Assembly (NCBI RefSeq): GCF_958979055.1
Contig: NC_084897.1
Location: 21,305,628-21,369,627, forward strand
Length of the DNA stretch: 64,000 nt
Direction: 5' to 3'
Source of the DNA: Alnus glutinosa
Taxonomy: Eukaryota > Streptophyta > Magnoliopsida > Fagales > Betulaceae
Shown here: one piece after another, positions 47,294-58,469 of the stretch
Position numbering within the stretch: the first letter of the stretch is position 1
Layout: each line of letters begins with the position of its first letter
The notes under the pieces: model-generated
Databases searched by the model: none
Told to the model about the DNA's origin: nothing
The model's input: the letters and a program-made list of their open reading frames with translations, nothing else
Program-made: the position numbers and the translations under genes

Positions 47294-48260
47294 TTATGCA
47301 TGAAAGTGTGACATAGATTGTTTTTATAAACGTTTTCTCAAATTATGCACAAAATATTTTAAATGCTGCTTTATTATGCATATATGAAATGAAATGCTTA
47401 TTTGGTTATGTGCAAAATGTTATGGAAAAGAAATAAATTGTGAAACAGAGTAATGAATAGTGACATCAATACAATGTGTAATTTAATAACTGTGGAAGCA
47501 ATACAACACACCATTAGTTGGGGTGCAGCCTTACCGATCATTAGCCCTAAGTAAAGGGGACTAGATCGATAGGATTCCACAAAAAGAGGATGTACAAACA
47601 ATCCCCAAATTAAAACCCAAAATCTAGACATGTATGAGATGGCCATTTCCTCTAGCCCATTGGGTAAAAGCTAACATAGACGGAAGCTCCAAGGGAATTC
47701 CAGGGGGCCTTTATGAGATAATCTTAGACAAGCCTTGATTTCAACTTCCACCAAGTTGGTATTTATGTAAGGTTAATTACTAAATTATAGGTCCTTCAGT
47801 ATAGCTTATGTTCAATGGGTTGGGGCCATGGCCCCACCCAAGCCCTAAAAAATGAAAAATCTACACCAGCCCCCAAAAATATTACCATGGCCCTTTTAAG
47901 CCCAAACCCAAGCTAGCCTCCTAAAAACTTCAAATATATATATATATGGTGATCCTGATTCCGTCCCCCCAAAAATTGTGCAAACCCAAAAGCTCTTAGG
48001 CTAGCAACCATTTTTTTTTTAATTTTTTGGGTGTCCCCCACTTTCTTCCTTTTCTTTTCTCTTCAAGCAAAGAATGCAAAAGCCAAAAAGATACATATCA
48101 CAGAGTATCAAAACTTGGAGGAGACTTGGTATTTGATAAATCATCTTCTTTTTCTTTTTCTCCTCCTCTTAGCTAATCTCATTGTATTGTGTTATTTTGA
48201 CCGGATTATAGCTAGAGTAAAACTCATTTAGTTGCTAGCATATGGCTATTAGACACCCGA
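47294..48260. other. intergenic, no gene recognised
   Basis: Follows the MULE. It holds a CCCC/GGGG-rich patch (47820-47990) with GGGGCCATGGCCCC and poly(T) runs. No gene. Confidence 0.45.
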
Positions 48261-48438
48261 GTTGTGATAGAGGGGGACCTTTAACCGGCCCCCCTCCTCC
48301 CTTTAATAATAGAAAATGCAATTGTATTGAAAAAGACAAAACAATAAATAGTAAAAGTATATTTTTTTGAATAAATTTGCATTTTCTATTGTAAAGGGGA
48401 AGAGAGGGGCCGCTTAAGGGTCCCCCCTCTATCACAAC
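48261..48438. repeat. foldback MITE, 178 bp
   Basis: The left GTTGTGATAGAGGGGGACC (followed by TTTAACCGGCCCCCCTC) and the right end in reverse GTTGTGATAGAGGGGGGACC (CTTAAGCGGCCCC) are inverted arms of about 55 bp, including TAGAAAATGCAA on both sides. Confidence 0.85.
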
Positions 48439-48503
48439 TCCAAATGCTTTAGGTTGGTTGTTGATATTTTATGATATTAATGTTTTTTTGTGCAACATGA
48501 TGT

Positions 48504-48505
<2 letters not shown>

Positions 48506-48567
<62 letters not shown>
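48506..48567. repeat. (TA)n microsatellite
   Basis: About 30 uninterrupted TA units. A poly(T) run follows at 48651-48682. Confidence 0.97.
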
Positions 48568-48571
<4 letters not shown>

Positions 48572-48644
48572 CTTAAACGCATTAGGTTGATTGTTGATCC
48601 AATGGCTTTGTTGTTTTTCCTTTTCTTTTTCTGATTACTTGTTC

Positions 48645-48689
<45 letters not shown>

Positions 48690-49021
48690 AATTTAATTAA
48701 TTTATTTACAAAACAAAACAAATAATGGGTTACTAGTTCATTTTTCTTTCAAAGAAAACTTTAAATAATACAATAAAATTACAGCTATCAATACAGTGAA
48801 TTTACACAAATTTCTGATTCAAGTGGACATGTCATTATTCTAATTGCTAGTCAAAAGAAACAACACTAAAAGTATGACAACAAAGAATTTATATCACATT
48901 CAAGTGATTTTCTTTCTCTTACACAGCACATCAAGCACCACAAACATGACTGGCTTTACCAACATGTAAATTGATAACATCACATCAACATTACAAACAA
49001 AAAAGAAGCAAGAAAATGTAA

Positions 49022-50428
49022 TCAAATAGCTCTTGAAGGTTTCTCTAACAATGCAGAAAGATAGACCTCATCCTTTGATTTAGGAGCAATAACCCACTTG
49101 TGCTTCTTGTACCTGAACTGCAGGAACATGTACATGTAGTCATCCAGATCTTTTCTATTGCAAAAGAACCTGTCAATCCATAGCAACCCTCCCGGCCGTA
49201 AAATCCGATCCCAATCGAACAGGATAAAATCCATCAACAGCAGGTCAATCCAGCCGTCCATAAACCCAGTTGTATGAATCAAATCCATTGTGTTATCAAA
49301 GAATGGGAGCCTTTGATTCAATGTCACATGCAGAGGGATTAAGCCTCTTAGTGCAATAATCTCATTGAAAGGAGCCCCTAGGTTTAAAGCAGTTGAAACA
49401 ATTGTAACATTATGTTCTCTCATCCTTGCAGCAAAGCTCCCTGTACCAAAACCAAAATCCAGACCTATCCTTATCAACCCAGGCTTGATTGCCAAAACAT
49501 CATTTATCAGAAAATCTACAGGAAGTGAGCTATTAGTCACCCATTTTAGCTTTTCCTTTTCCATTTCAAAACACCCAGTACACTTCGAATAACCCCGCTT
49601 CGGGTTCTTGCTTGATAAACACTCAAAATTCCTGCATTGGTAATTGCTCCACCTTACATTTCTGTCATCTGGCAATCTCCACAGAGACTCATTGATTGAA
49701 TATGGCTTCTGGTAAACCTTCGAGGCCCGTGTCAAGCACCGCCGTCGGGGCAGAGGATCGCAACCGTTAACCATAAGCTTCTGAGCTATATTCCAGTCAT
49801 CATTACAATAAGAACCAATGTCATAATCCATATACTCTTCCAATTCTTTCTTATATAAAACACATGCATGCCCTATTGTGTTGTATATCCTCTCTGTTCC
49901 ATATATGTTAATCTTCCCAAGTCTATTCTCTTTTGGGGTTATGTACTTCCTAATCTCCTCAATGACAAAAGTATTAATCAAGGGTTCCTCCTTCATTGTC
50001 GAATTCCTAATCCCTCCAACCTTAGGTAGACGAATCTGTCTAAGAGCAATGTGAGCATTATATAGAGGCCTAATCACCTCCAATTCCAAATACTTCTTAT
50101 ACTCCAATATTGTGATGTTATTTCTAAGCAAGACCTCTTTATTTTTCTCCATTTCTTGTACTTTCAATTCCAGCTTTTCTTGCAAGCTTTCCATCTTATT
50201 TAGAACATCCCCAACTCGATCTGACAAAGCTTTTATGTCAAAACCATCATAAACATACTTCACCCCATAAAATTGGTGGCATATGTCTTCGTTTCGCATG
50301 AAAAATCCGGCCGAGTAGAACCTAATGAGACTTGATATGCTTACAATTATAACAAGCCCTCCCAATACAACCTGAAGCCAACCCATTATTCTGCCTAGCC
50401 TACATTTGGGAAAGCATAACCTCCCCAT
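49022..50428 (-). CDS. SAM-dependent methyltransferase, membrane-anchored (At1g29790-like)
   Basis: A single-exon 468-residue protein starts MGRLCFPKCRLGRIMGW. The open frame extends further upstream only through a TTG. One membrane span near the N-terminus (LQVVLGGLVIIVSISSLI, about residues 18-36) is followed by a coiled coil (about 60-110), then a Cys-rich region (CDPLPRRRCLTRASKVY, NYQCRNFECL, CTGCF) and a methyltransferase fold. The SAM-binding motif is IGLDFGFGTGSFAARM, and the later motif is DWDRILRPGGLLWIDRFF. The order is that of the plant DUF248-related putative methyltransferases such as At1g29790, type II Golgi or endomembrane proteins of uncertain substrate. No lesion was seen. 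A 5'-UTR intron (50497-50725) is likely: donor GGTAAGTTT, acceptor TTGATTAG. Confidence 0.85.
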   Translation of the reverse strand: MGRLCFPKCRLGRIMGWLQVVLGGLVIIVSISSLIRFYSAGFFMRNEDICHQFYGVKYVYDGFDIKALSDRVGDVLNKMESLQEKLELKVQEMEKNKEVLLRNNITILEYKKYLELEVIRPLYNAHIALRQIRLPKVGGIRNSTMKEEPLINTFVIEEIRKYITPKENRLGKINIYGTERIYNTIGHACVLYKKELEEYMDYDIGSYCNDDWNIAQKLMVNGCDPLPRRRCLTRASKVYQKPYSINESLWRLPDDRNVRWSNYQCRNFECLSSKNPKRGYSKCTGCFEMEKEKLKWVTNSSLPVDFLINDVLAIKPGLIRIGLDFGFGTGSFAARMREHNVTIVSTALNLGAPFNEIIALRGLIPLHVTLNQRLPFFDNTMDLIHTTGFMDGWIDLLLMDFILFDWDRILRPGGLLWIDRFFCNRKDLDDYMYMFLQFRYKKHKWVIAPKSKDEVYLSALLEKPSRAI

Positions 50429-50496
50429 TTTTAAAGTGATTTTCGATCTTCTCACCAAGTTCTAATTTTTGCCTCTTTTTTGTTCAGATTTTCAAC

Positions 50497-50725
50497 CTAA
50501 TCAAAAGCCAATATTTAGTCATCATGAAAATAACTGAATTTATCAATCAAATATACAATATACGGCCATCCTCTCTTTAGCTGAAAAGAAATTGTTCCCA
50601 GGAATCCCAGCAATCAAAGGGAAACCAAATACAAGAACAAAGAAAATGAAGCTAAATTTGAACGAAATTAAGGAGGTTAAATAAAACCCAATATGCATAA
50701 TCAAATAATCAAATTTCAAACTTAC
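50497..50725 (-). other. likely 5'-UTR intron of methyltransferase gene
   Basis: The donor CTGG/GTAAGTTTG at 50725 and the acceptor TTGATTAG/GTTG ending at 50497 are good consensus matches. The leader exon would lie at about 50726-50900. Confidence 0.5.
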
Positions 50726-50917
50726 CCAGATAAGAAACAGGCATCAATTGAAGCTGAATCACTCTTTCTTTGCATCTTTAAGCTGTAAAGTTCACCAAGA
50801 TCACATATTTTCTCTCAGCAATTCTTCACAAACAGCTTCTGCTATCACTTAAAACTTCAAAAGCTGTCCAAACTTTCTCTCAACAAAGCTTCACATTGTC
50901 TGTTGTGTATAGGTGAA

Positions 50918-50943
50918 ATAATAATAATAATAATAATAATAAT
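50918..50943. repeat. (AAT)n microsatellite
   Basis: About eight AAT units in the presumed promoter or leader of the methyltransferase gene. Confidence 0.9.
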
Positions 50944-51740
50944 ATAAAATCTTTCTTTCACTAATAACTTCAAAAATACTCTAGAACTCGCTATGATGCA
51001 GATCTAAATCTAGCCTGGTCTGTTTCCCGTTGCGCTTTAGAGCTGGAAAATCTTGAAAACCAAGCTTATGAATTTAGATATACAACAATTTGTGGATTTA
51101 AGTAATTTAATACAGTTTGCTTCTTGATTAAAAGGCAGTAAACATGCACGAATCTCGTGAAGACCAATTATATTTTATGGTAGTAAATTGAGAAATTCAT
51201 ATAGTTCAATTTTATATATCATATAATTAAGAGCGTTGACTGTGAAAGTGAGTGCAATTTGGCTGTAAATGACGATGGGTCAGCTCGAATTGCTGCCACC
51301 ATGAGACATCTTTGAGTTTCGACCGTTAGAGGAGTCCGACTTCTTCGACCACCAAAAGCAAAAAAAAAGTCCAATAATCTTTAATGATTATCTTGAAGAT
51401 ATTTGCCTAATATGTGTAGAATCGGAGGTTACATTATTGCTTACATCCAATGACACATATTTGGATGCTCAAAAAGTGTCTCCCTCTCTTTCCTGTCACT
51501 TGGGCAGCCACCCATTTCCTTTATCCCTTTTTTTTTTTCTTTTTTTTTTTCTTTTTTAAATTTATATATTTATATATTTTTTATTATTAAGAGTGACACG
51601 TGTCATCATTTTATTGGCGTTGATGTGGCATCTAATGAAATCTGTCAAATGTTTTAACGGAATTTGACTCCAGGGACTAAATTATTATTTTTTGGCATAT
51701 TCCAGTGACCTCTGAATTCACTTTGAATCTTTGATACGAC
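50944..51740. other. intergenic, promoter side of methyltransferase; no gene
   Basis: Around 51590-51700, GACACGTGTCATCATTTTAT and GGGACTAAATTATTATTTTT resemble one end of a Mutator-like MITE. A mate to the left was not found. Confidence 0.4.
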
Positions 51741-51744
51741 ATGA

Positions 51745-52440
51745 AATGATTTGTAAATTAGGTCAACCGAACATTAAGAAAATCCTTATTTGTGAAGGTG
51801 AGTTCTTTCACATTCGTTGTTATGCCTATATTTTTAATTTGATAGTGCAAGATGGTTTGAAAGAGATTGATAGTGCTCTCCAAAAGTTCGTGATAGTGTA
51901 AAGTATTTTAGATGATCACATGTGAGAAAACAAAATTTTATCTAGGCTGTGAATCAAATGTCATTAGATAGTAAAAAATGGTTAAAACTAGATGTGCTAA
52001 CCATATAGAATTTTACATATCTTATGTTTGAGGCTGCTATTCATTATCGGGGTGCTGTTAGTTATTTAGAAATGACCGATTCAAATTATAAACATTGCCC
52101 TACTGCACTTAAGTGGGAAAAAGCGAGTAATATAAGTAGTTTTTTGGCTTGCTTTTACCAAGCTACCTGTGATTTTTTTGGTACCAAATATCCTACAGCC
52201 AACTTATACTTTCCTGCTGTTTCCTTGATTTATGTGACCTTGAAGCAACAATTTGATAGCGAAGATGAGTATAAGAGATTAATGGCGCAATGCAATGCCT
52301 TTTAAATTTGAGAAATATTGGTTAGAATTCAGTTTAGTGTTGACTATAGCAGGTATTTGGATTCTCGTTACAAGCTTCATGTTATAAATTTTTGCTATAC
52401 AAATGAAGTTTTATAGAGTTAATGATTCTAGAGAGTTTTT
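51745..52440 (+). pseudogene. hAT transposase fragment (RICESLEEPER type)
   Basis: Plus-strand pieces in shifting frames read KILICEGEFFHIRCYAYIFN, LIVQDGLKEIDSALQKF, MSLDSKKW-like text, then FEAAIHYRGAVSYLEMTDSN, YKHCP, and FGTKYPTANLYFPAVSLIYV ending TLKQQFDSEDEYKRLMAQ. This is the central region of BED-type hAT transposases (RICESLEEPER/Daysleeper relatives), with the typical 'DGLKEIDSALEKIR' and 'GTKYPTANLYF' blocks. Stops and frame changes, and no BED finger or C-terminal dimerisation domain, mark a relic. Confidence 0.85.
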
Positions 52441-52444
52441 GCAT

Positions 52445-52725
52445 GTTCGGAACAAATTATTCTCTCATTTCTTTGGGTTTTGCTCACATGAAATTTGTTA
52501 ATGTAAAGTTTCTCTGTCAATACTTTTCTTTCTCTAAAAACTGGTGAGACATAAGAAACAACTATTTACTCTCTCTTGAATGAGGTAATCTTTCTCTATC
52601 CCTGATCGATCTCCCTCGTTCTTTTTCAACGACAGTGTCTTTGGTACTTGTTTGGATGTGTTTCGTAGTTAAGTTATAGAATAGTACTTGTGAACCAATG
52701 CATAACATGAAAACCCATTTTGGCC
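52445..52725 (+). repeat. duplicated leader segment (copy of 56480-56830)
   Basis: TCACATGAAATTTGTTAATG, CTGGTGAGACATAAG, GAGGTAATCTTTCTCTATCC, GTGTCTTTGGTACTTGTTTG, GATGTGTTTCGTAGT and CCAATGCATAACATGAAAAC occur here in the same order and orientation as at 56490-56825. Copy length is about 260 bases, with small indels. Confidence 0.85.
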
Positions 52726-52800
52726 AACACCCCGGCCATGGTTTGGGGTGGCCAAAGAAAACCGGACCACCACCGCAATACCACTGGACTACTACGAAGC
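52725..52800. repeat. GTGGCC-core fragment
   Basis: TTTTGGCCAACACCCCGGCC and TTTGGGGTGGCCAAAG form another small copy of the recurrent core. Confidence 0.4.
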
Positions 52801-52984
52801 AATTATTTTATATTAATATTTTTATGTTGTGAATAAAAATTAAATTTTATAGGTTGATATAATTAAATGAAAATATAAAAATATCTGTCATTTTCCGTAC
52901 GCGCTAAAAGCCAGAAAATGTTTTTTGCGAAAAATAATTTCCTGAAAAATAATTTCTCTGAAAATATTTTATAACGAAAAGTAT

Positions 52985-53440
52985 TTTTCAACGTGTTATG
53001 ATCGATGGAGATGCAATGGAGATAGTACATGCTATGCGTAAGGAAGGACACTGTTGGAACACCTTGTATGGACAACTGATAGCTTATGCAAAAACTATGC
53101 TACATAACTTTCAGTCATACCATTTGAGGCATGGAAAAGGGTGGCTAATGAAGCAGCTCAGTCTTTAGTGAAAGCGATAATTTACCAATCTTTAGATAAA
53201 GTCTGGATGGAAAAATACCCTATATTTATCCTAATTAATATGTATATATAGTTGTTTGACTTGCCTCCCATCTCTAATAGGATATGCGATCTGTTTTGGC
53301 CTCTTCAGATCCAATAAATACTAGGTGATTTTGTTTAAGGGGTTCTCTTTATCTACAAAGAGCCTTTATTCATTTTTGTAATGAAGCTCTTAAGTTTATT
53401 CAAGGTGTCAATTGTGTTTACTATTAAAAAATAAAGGCAA
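52985..53440 (+). mobile_element. LINE 3' fragment (RNase H end)
   Basis: The frame reads MIDGDAMEIVHAMRKEG, LYGQLIAYAKTMLHNFQSYH and, after a frame change, HGKRVANEAAQSLVK. This matches the C-terminal RNase H segment of plant L1 ORF2 ('EGDxxxIVxAL...HVxRxxNxxAHxLAK'). A tail with TTGTAATGAAGCTC follows, and an A-rich stretch near 53425 may be the 3' end. It is 5'-truncated and frameshifted. Confidence 0.65.
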
Positions 53441-53680
53441 ACAGTTCAAATTAAGTTTTTAACTCTAAATTGAAATTAATAAAAATTAATATCTCAAAGA
53501 TTTGAAGATTAAAGGCATCCTAACATGACAGTTTAAAGTCCTCGAAGAGGTAAGGGCCTCCTCCCCTTCTATTTATACTGCAGTCAAAAGCTAAAAAACA
53601 ACTTCAGCTTTTTATGAAGGCCTTAGCACGATGTTGTTTACTTGTTGTATCCACTTGAGTTCCCTTTCACATTTGTTTTA

Positions 53681-54048
53681 GGAATAATTACACTTAACCC
53701 CCCTGATTTATCTATGGTGTGGCGATTTACCCCATAATGTACCAAAATTGGTACATGACCCCTCCGAACTTGCCAACGTGTGGCAAAATCAACATTCTGT
53801 CCAATCGACCATTCGTTTGGACGGAAAGTCGGTCACGTGCAAGTCACGTGACTTGGGGAGGGTCTCTGTCTTAAACGGTCACGTGACTTGCACGTGACCA
53901 ATTTTCCGTCCAAACAAACGGTCGATTGGACGGAATGTTGATTTTGCCATACGTTGGCAAGTTCGGGGGGGTCATGTACCAATTTTGATACATTGGGAGG
54001 TAAATCGCTACACCGTGGATAAATCAGGGGGTTAAGTGTAATTATCCC
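53681..54048. mobile_element. long foldback MITE, 368 bp, Mutator-like
   Basis: The left GGAATAATTACACTTAACCC and the right GGGTTAAGTGTAATTATCCC lead near-perfect inverted arms of about 170 bases each: TGATTTATC/GATAAATCA, GTACCAAAATTGGTACATGA against TCATGTACCAATTTTGATAC, GGTCACGTGCAAGTCACGTG against CACGTGACTTGCACGTGACC. Flanking TTTGTTTTA and TTTGTTTTT fit a 9-bp target duplication. The transcript would fold into a long hairpin. Confidence 0.88.
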
Positions 54049-54049
54049 T

Positions 54050-54650
54050 TTGTTTTTATACTGGAAGCCGAAATTTTCAGAGTGTGTATAGCGATTCGCA
54101 CTTTACACGAATAATTTTTTACACGACTTGTAAATTAGACACGAACCCAATAAAAAATTAGCGGGTTAAGATTGAGATGTCTTACTTATTTTGTTAAATG
54201 AATCATATTAAAGTTGATCTAAATAGTTTTACATGCATGCCTCGACAGAGTTGACAAGGTTCGAATCTGACATACGAACATAAATTGCCACTCCTTGTTG
54301 TTGCATTGTACGACTATTGGTGATTATGGTATTAATTAAATAATTAAATATATTATTTTTATTAACTTAATTATTCTTAAATTTTAAATTAGTTAAAACA
54401 ATAAATTTAATCATTTAAATAATAAATTAACAATCATTGATGTCTATGCAAGTGATTTCTTTAATGTAAAGAGCAATTTGGCTAATCCAGTAGAAGGAAA
54501 AAAAAAAAAAAAAAAAGTAAAAGCAAAATAAGAACCACTTGAAAACCACCCTGACCTCATCCTCATCTAACCATCAACTCTTATATCCACCGCTTCATGC
54601 ACTTGGAAACCTCCTCCTCCTCCTCCTCCCCCCCAGCTTTTTTTTTTTGA
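54050..54650. other. intergenic, no gene
   Basis: AT-rich; a poly(A) run at 54500-54517 and a (CTC)n run near 54611-54631. AAGGTTCGAATCTGAC at 54248 resembles a polymerase III B box, but no tRNA fold accompanies it. Confidence 0.4.
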
Positions 54651-54651
54651 G

Positions 54652-55030
54652 CTGATGTGATCACATTATTTAGTATTTGTGTTAGTGTCCAATAACAAAT
54701 AATCTCCGATAAGGAGTTTGGTTCTAATTATTCTTAGTAAAGTTAAGAGTCTAGTCTAGAGTTAATAAAGTCTGTCTTAATCCTAATCGGTCAATTAGAT
54801 GGTTTAAGAGTCCTATTTTGATTACTAGTTAACTTTGTAACCGATCAGTATTGCTCCTTTATTTAAAGGGGATTATTAATGAAGAAGTTGCATGATGAAT
54901 ATTGTTTGGTATAATACAGTTTACTGTGTTTGGAGGATCATGCTCTCTCGAAGTAGGCATTGGAGGTCACGACTCTCTCGAACGAGCCTATTTGTCATTT
55001 TCTTGTGTTTTGTGTTAATTGGTATGCATC
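54652..55030 (+). mobile_element. solo-LTR-like retroelement fragment
   Basis: Starts about TGATGTGATCACATTATTTA and runs through TTTGGTATAATACAGTTTAC, two CTCTCTCGAA motifs and TTTTCTTGTGTTTTGTGTTA. Directly after it, ATTGGTATGCATCATGAGCA resembles a degraded primer-binding site. It shares blocks with the inverted copy at 31570-31880. No internal coding region was found. Confidence 0.6.
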
Positions 55031-55614
55031 ATGAGCAGATTTAAGAGAAAAAAAAGGAGATTAAGGTGGGGCTTTATCACTGTTGATCCAATTACAGAAA
55101 TTGAAAAAAGGACACTTAAAAAAAAAAAAAAAAAAAAAAATTAAAAAAAGGATAAAAATGCTTGCAGTTAAATTACTGAAGAGTGAAGACGGCCGATTTT
55201 GCACTTGTTAGTACTAATGTACCTTATTCTTTGTACCAAACAGGCATTGCCTTCCTTCCAATACCCCCAAGTCCCAAACTTTGTTTTCTCATTGTGTGTC
55301 TGCAAAGAAAGGACCCCACTCTCTTCTTATTCTCCTTCGATCTTTCTCATCTCTTCTTTAACTTTGCTTATACCCAATACCAAAAGATCTTCTTTTTTTT
55401 TTTTGGTTTTTTTTTGGGGGCATAAGATTCTTTTTTATTTAACCTATATATGTAAGATAAATGTACTCTTTAAACGTACATTATCACCAAAATCATGTTT
55501 TGACGGTAGTTTAGTTCTAATCTACCCCTGCAATTATAATTAATTGCATAGAGTCCTAATGTGCCATGACAGCATTGCAAGTATCACTATTAAGTGTCAT
55601 TTTATTGTTTCCAG
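55031..55614. other. intergenic, no gene supported
   Basis: Open frames at 55183-55543 on the plus strand have no domain and end in poly(Phe) from a poly(T) tract. Not supported as coding. Confidence 0.4.
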
Positions 55615-55732
55615 CATTCACCAACAACTCCATCTCTTTTCGAGTTAGCCTACTTCTAGAGGTCAAATGGGCCGCTTCTTACGGCGTGTTTACCACTGCC
55701 ATCTGGATCATAGTACTTTGGCCTGTTGGCCG
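55615..55732 (+). other. orphan exon-like segment with a membrane span
   Basis: The acceptor TTTATTGTTTCCAG and donor CCG/GTAAGC bound an open frame reading FTNNSISFRVSLLLEVKWAA and then SYGVFTTAIWIIVLWPVG, GC-richer than its flanks. The second half is hydrophobic, like a membrane helix. No partner exon was found and the family is not recognised; it may be a gene scrap. Confidence 0.3.
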
Positions 55733-56479
55733 GTAAGCTACAAATCAAAGAAGAAGTACCTTGAATTCGAAAATTATCGAAGGATGAAAAAAAAAAAACA
55801 CTATATTTGGTGGACCTTTGTTGAATTTAATGGTTGAAATTTTAAGCACATAAAAATTTCATTGGAACCCAATTGACCATATTTTCTTTCAATTCTTTGG
55901 ATTCCTTATTTTCAATGATTTGAACTCGTAGCATGTATTCTTTTATGGTAAATTATAAGAGTGCATATAATCAGAGACGAAACTAGGATTTGAAACGAGG
56001 AAGGACGAAACTAAAAAAATGAAGATCTTTAAGGGTAAAAAATTAATTTTATGGGTTGAACTAATAAAAAAATCATAAAATTTAGGATGATTTTTAAGAA
56101 AAATGAGAGTTTTTTAAAAATTTTGAGGAGACTTCTGTCTCCCAAGCCCAAGAGTAATTCTGCCTCCGCATACAATCTAATGATCTATATATCCGAGTAA
56201 ACACTATCGAAACGTCTCAATATTAAAAAGTTTATTAACTGAAATTAAGATCTCTCAATATCTAATCTACATCAATGGACCAAAAGACACAAAAATCTAA
56301 TAGGGTATCATCATATTGGGTGACTACTAAATTACTAATCTATGAACTCTTTTATTTTATTTTTATGGGTATCCGAGATTCTTAAGCATACGGTAATAAC
56401 GTAGAGAGATCCCACGACAATGGCCACTAGAAATAATGGGGGATTAGAACATGAGAGGTAGTCCTCCACTAAAATCTAT

Positions 56480-56887
56480 TCTATTTCTATGGGTCTTTGC
56501 TCACAGGAAATTTGTTGATGTAAAAAGTTTCTCTCTCAATACTTTTCTTTTTCTCTAAAAAAACTGGTGAGACATAAGGAAAAACTATTACTCTCCTCTT
56601 CGCTTATATATATATATATAGAGAGAGAGAGAAAAAAACTTTGGTTTCTCTACATCCGTTTGGCAAATTCAACCTCAACCGGGAGAACTGAGCTCTCTCT
56701 TCAAAGAGGTAATCTTTCTCTATCCCTCTCTATCGTTCTTTTTCAACAGTGTCTTTGGTACTTGTTTGGATGTGTTTCGTAGTAAAGTTATATATAATAC
56801 TTGTGAATCAATGCATAACATGAAAACCCATTTGCCCAGGCTTTGTTTCCAACGTGGGTTTTTGACGTTTCGAGCTCTGCCATGGAG
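56480..56887 (+). other. presumed promoter/leader and non-coding first exon of SANT gene
   Basis: Holds a TATA-like run (CGCTTATATATATATATA at about 56600), a CT-rich leader and the possible donor CCATGGAG/GTTAGTG at 56888. The 56485-56830 part is duplicated at 52445-52725. The short ATG-GAG before the donor is out of the coding exon and may be non-coding or an upstream start. Confidence 0.4.
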
Positions 56888-57734
56888 GTTAGTGAATACT
56901 AAATCTCTCCTTCTCTTTACTTGACTTCGATACTGTTTATCTTTTGTGATGTCACTTTATGCATTGTTGTTGTTGTGTAGATATATAATGTGTTTGAATG
57001 AATATCAGTTAATTTTTTGTGGGATCATGAGAATCGTTGATACGAACTTTGGGTTTCTCAATGTTCTGTTCTGATGTTATCAGTTTAGTTGCAATTTGTT
57101 CAGAGTAACTTTGCACGAAAGACTTGTTTGCTTTCATTTTTTCTCTTTTAACTTTTTTTGGTTATTTGGTTTGCTTTCAATTATTGACATGTTCAAATGT
57201 TTTTGATGTTGAAGTATCGTTAGACAATGGATCTGGGTTGATATATATTTTTTTTGTTCTGGGTTGGTGACCTCGAAATTCTCTGCTATTTATATTTTCC
57301 TTTCTTCTTCTGATTAAGAATATTTTGCGCCTTGAGTTCACATATTTGGAATGCGGCCTTAACTGGGTGATCACTATATGTAGGTCTATTACCAATACTA
57401 TGTTTATAGATTAAGTATGTTGGCCCGGAGAGAGAGAGGGTGATTGTGTTGCTCATTCTGGACAGAATTGGAGCTGTAGATTTTATCGGGTGCTCAGCCA
57501 CTTAATCTTATCTTGCAATATTGGTGGTTGTAGATTGAGAATTTCCTCTAATTGGCTGGGAAGGAGACCATTTTCTTCTATATTTTCATTTTTTTTTAAT
57601 TGTTAATTAAGAAAGCTTCTGTTCTTTCAATTTCCTTCCAGTTAGTTCTTCAGGGTTTCCCTTCTACTTGTTGGGTGTTTTCGATTCCTTAATATCTTGA
57701 GAATAAAAAAGCTTCAGTTATGTTGGATGCTTTG

Positions 57735-57955
57735 GTTGAAAGAAATTTTAATATGGTATCAGAACATAGGTCTCGAGTTCGAATCTTGACTGCAAAGTTC
57801 ACTTCCCATTTTCAGTTAAATATTCTACGTGTTGGGCTTTACTTATTGAAAGAGAGTTTGAACCTACATGTGAGAGGAAGTATTAAAGTATTAATTGAAT
57901 GATTAAATTCATTTTTTCTATCAAGTTAAACTCTTGGGATAAGTGGTGATTTAAC
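57735..57955 (+). repeat. SINE-like repeat with B-box motif
   Basis: ATGGTATCAGAACATAGGTC, then GAGTTCGAATCTTGACTG (a good B-box match), GTGTTGGGCTTTACTTATTG and CTTGGGATAAGTGGTGATTT. This string order is familiar from abundant dicot repeats with a tRNA-like head. No tRNA cloverleaf was drawn. It may be a SINE or a short retroelement remnant. Confidence 0.45.
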
Positions 57956-58157
57956 AATAACATCTTTGAGCAAATATGCTTTGAGCAGGCATATGCATGC
58001 CTGTACATGTGCATGCGGGAAAACACATTCAAGCTTGTTGTTCGAACAATTAAAGAGATAGTGCATTTATGTTGTCATTACCATATAAATATCCTCTAAT
58101 ACTAACAAAGATTGATATATTTATGCTTCTTTTTACTTAAATTATAGATGGGGAAAC

Positions 58158-58161
<4 letters not shown>

Positions 58162-58236
<75 letters not shown>
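58162..58236. repeat. (CT)n microsatellite
   Basis: About 37 uninterrupted CT units in intron 1 of the SANT gene. Confidence 0.97.
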
Positions 58237-58240
<4 letters not shown>

Positions 58241-58469
58241 ATATTTGGCTTGGTAGATTTTCTTGTTTTAGAATTATTTCATCATGTACTATAAGATTTC
58301 TTACTACACCTCCTTCCATTATCTCAAGGGATTGAAGTGATTCGCAAGCATGATGTCCATGCTTATCTGGAAAGGTCATTTAACCCTTCCTCACAAGTTA
58401 TTTTTATCCCTTGTTTCAGATTGTGAGTTGCTTGCGGGGAAGGTCATTTAACCCTTCCTCACAAGCAAC

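Noticed and set aside
49365..49592. Plus-strand open frame inside the methyltransferase
   Set aside because: It is antisense to the SAM-binding region; no independent evidence.
58137..58379. Minus-strand frame with a long Arg-Glu repeat
   Set aside because: It is a translation of the (CT)n microsatellite.
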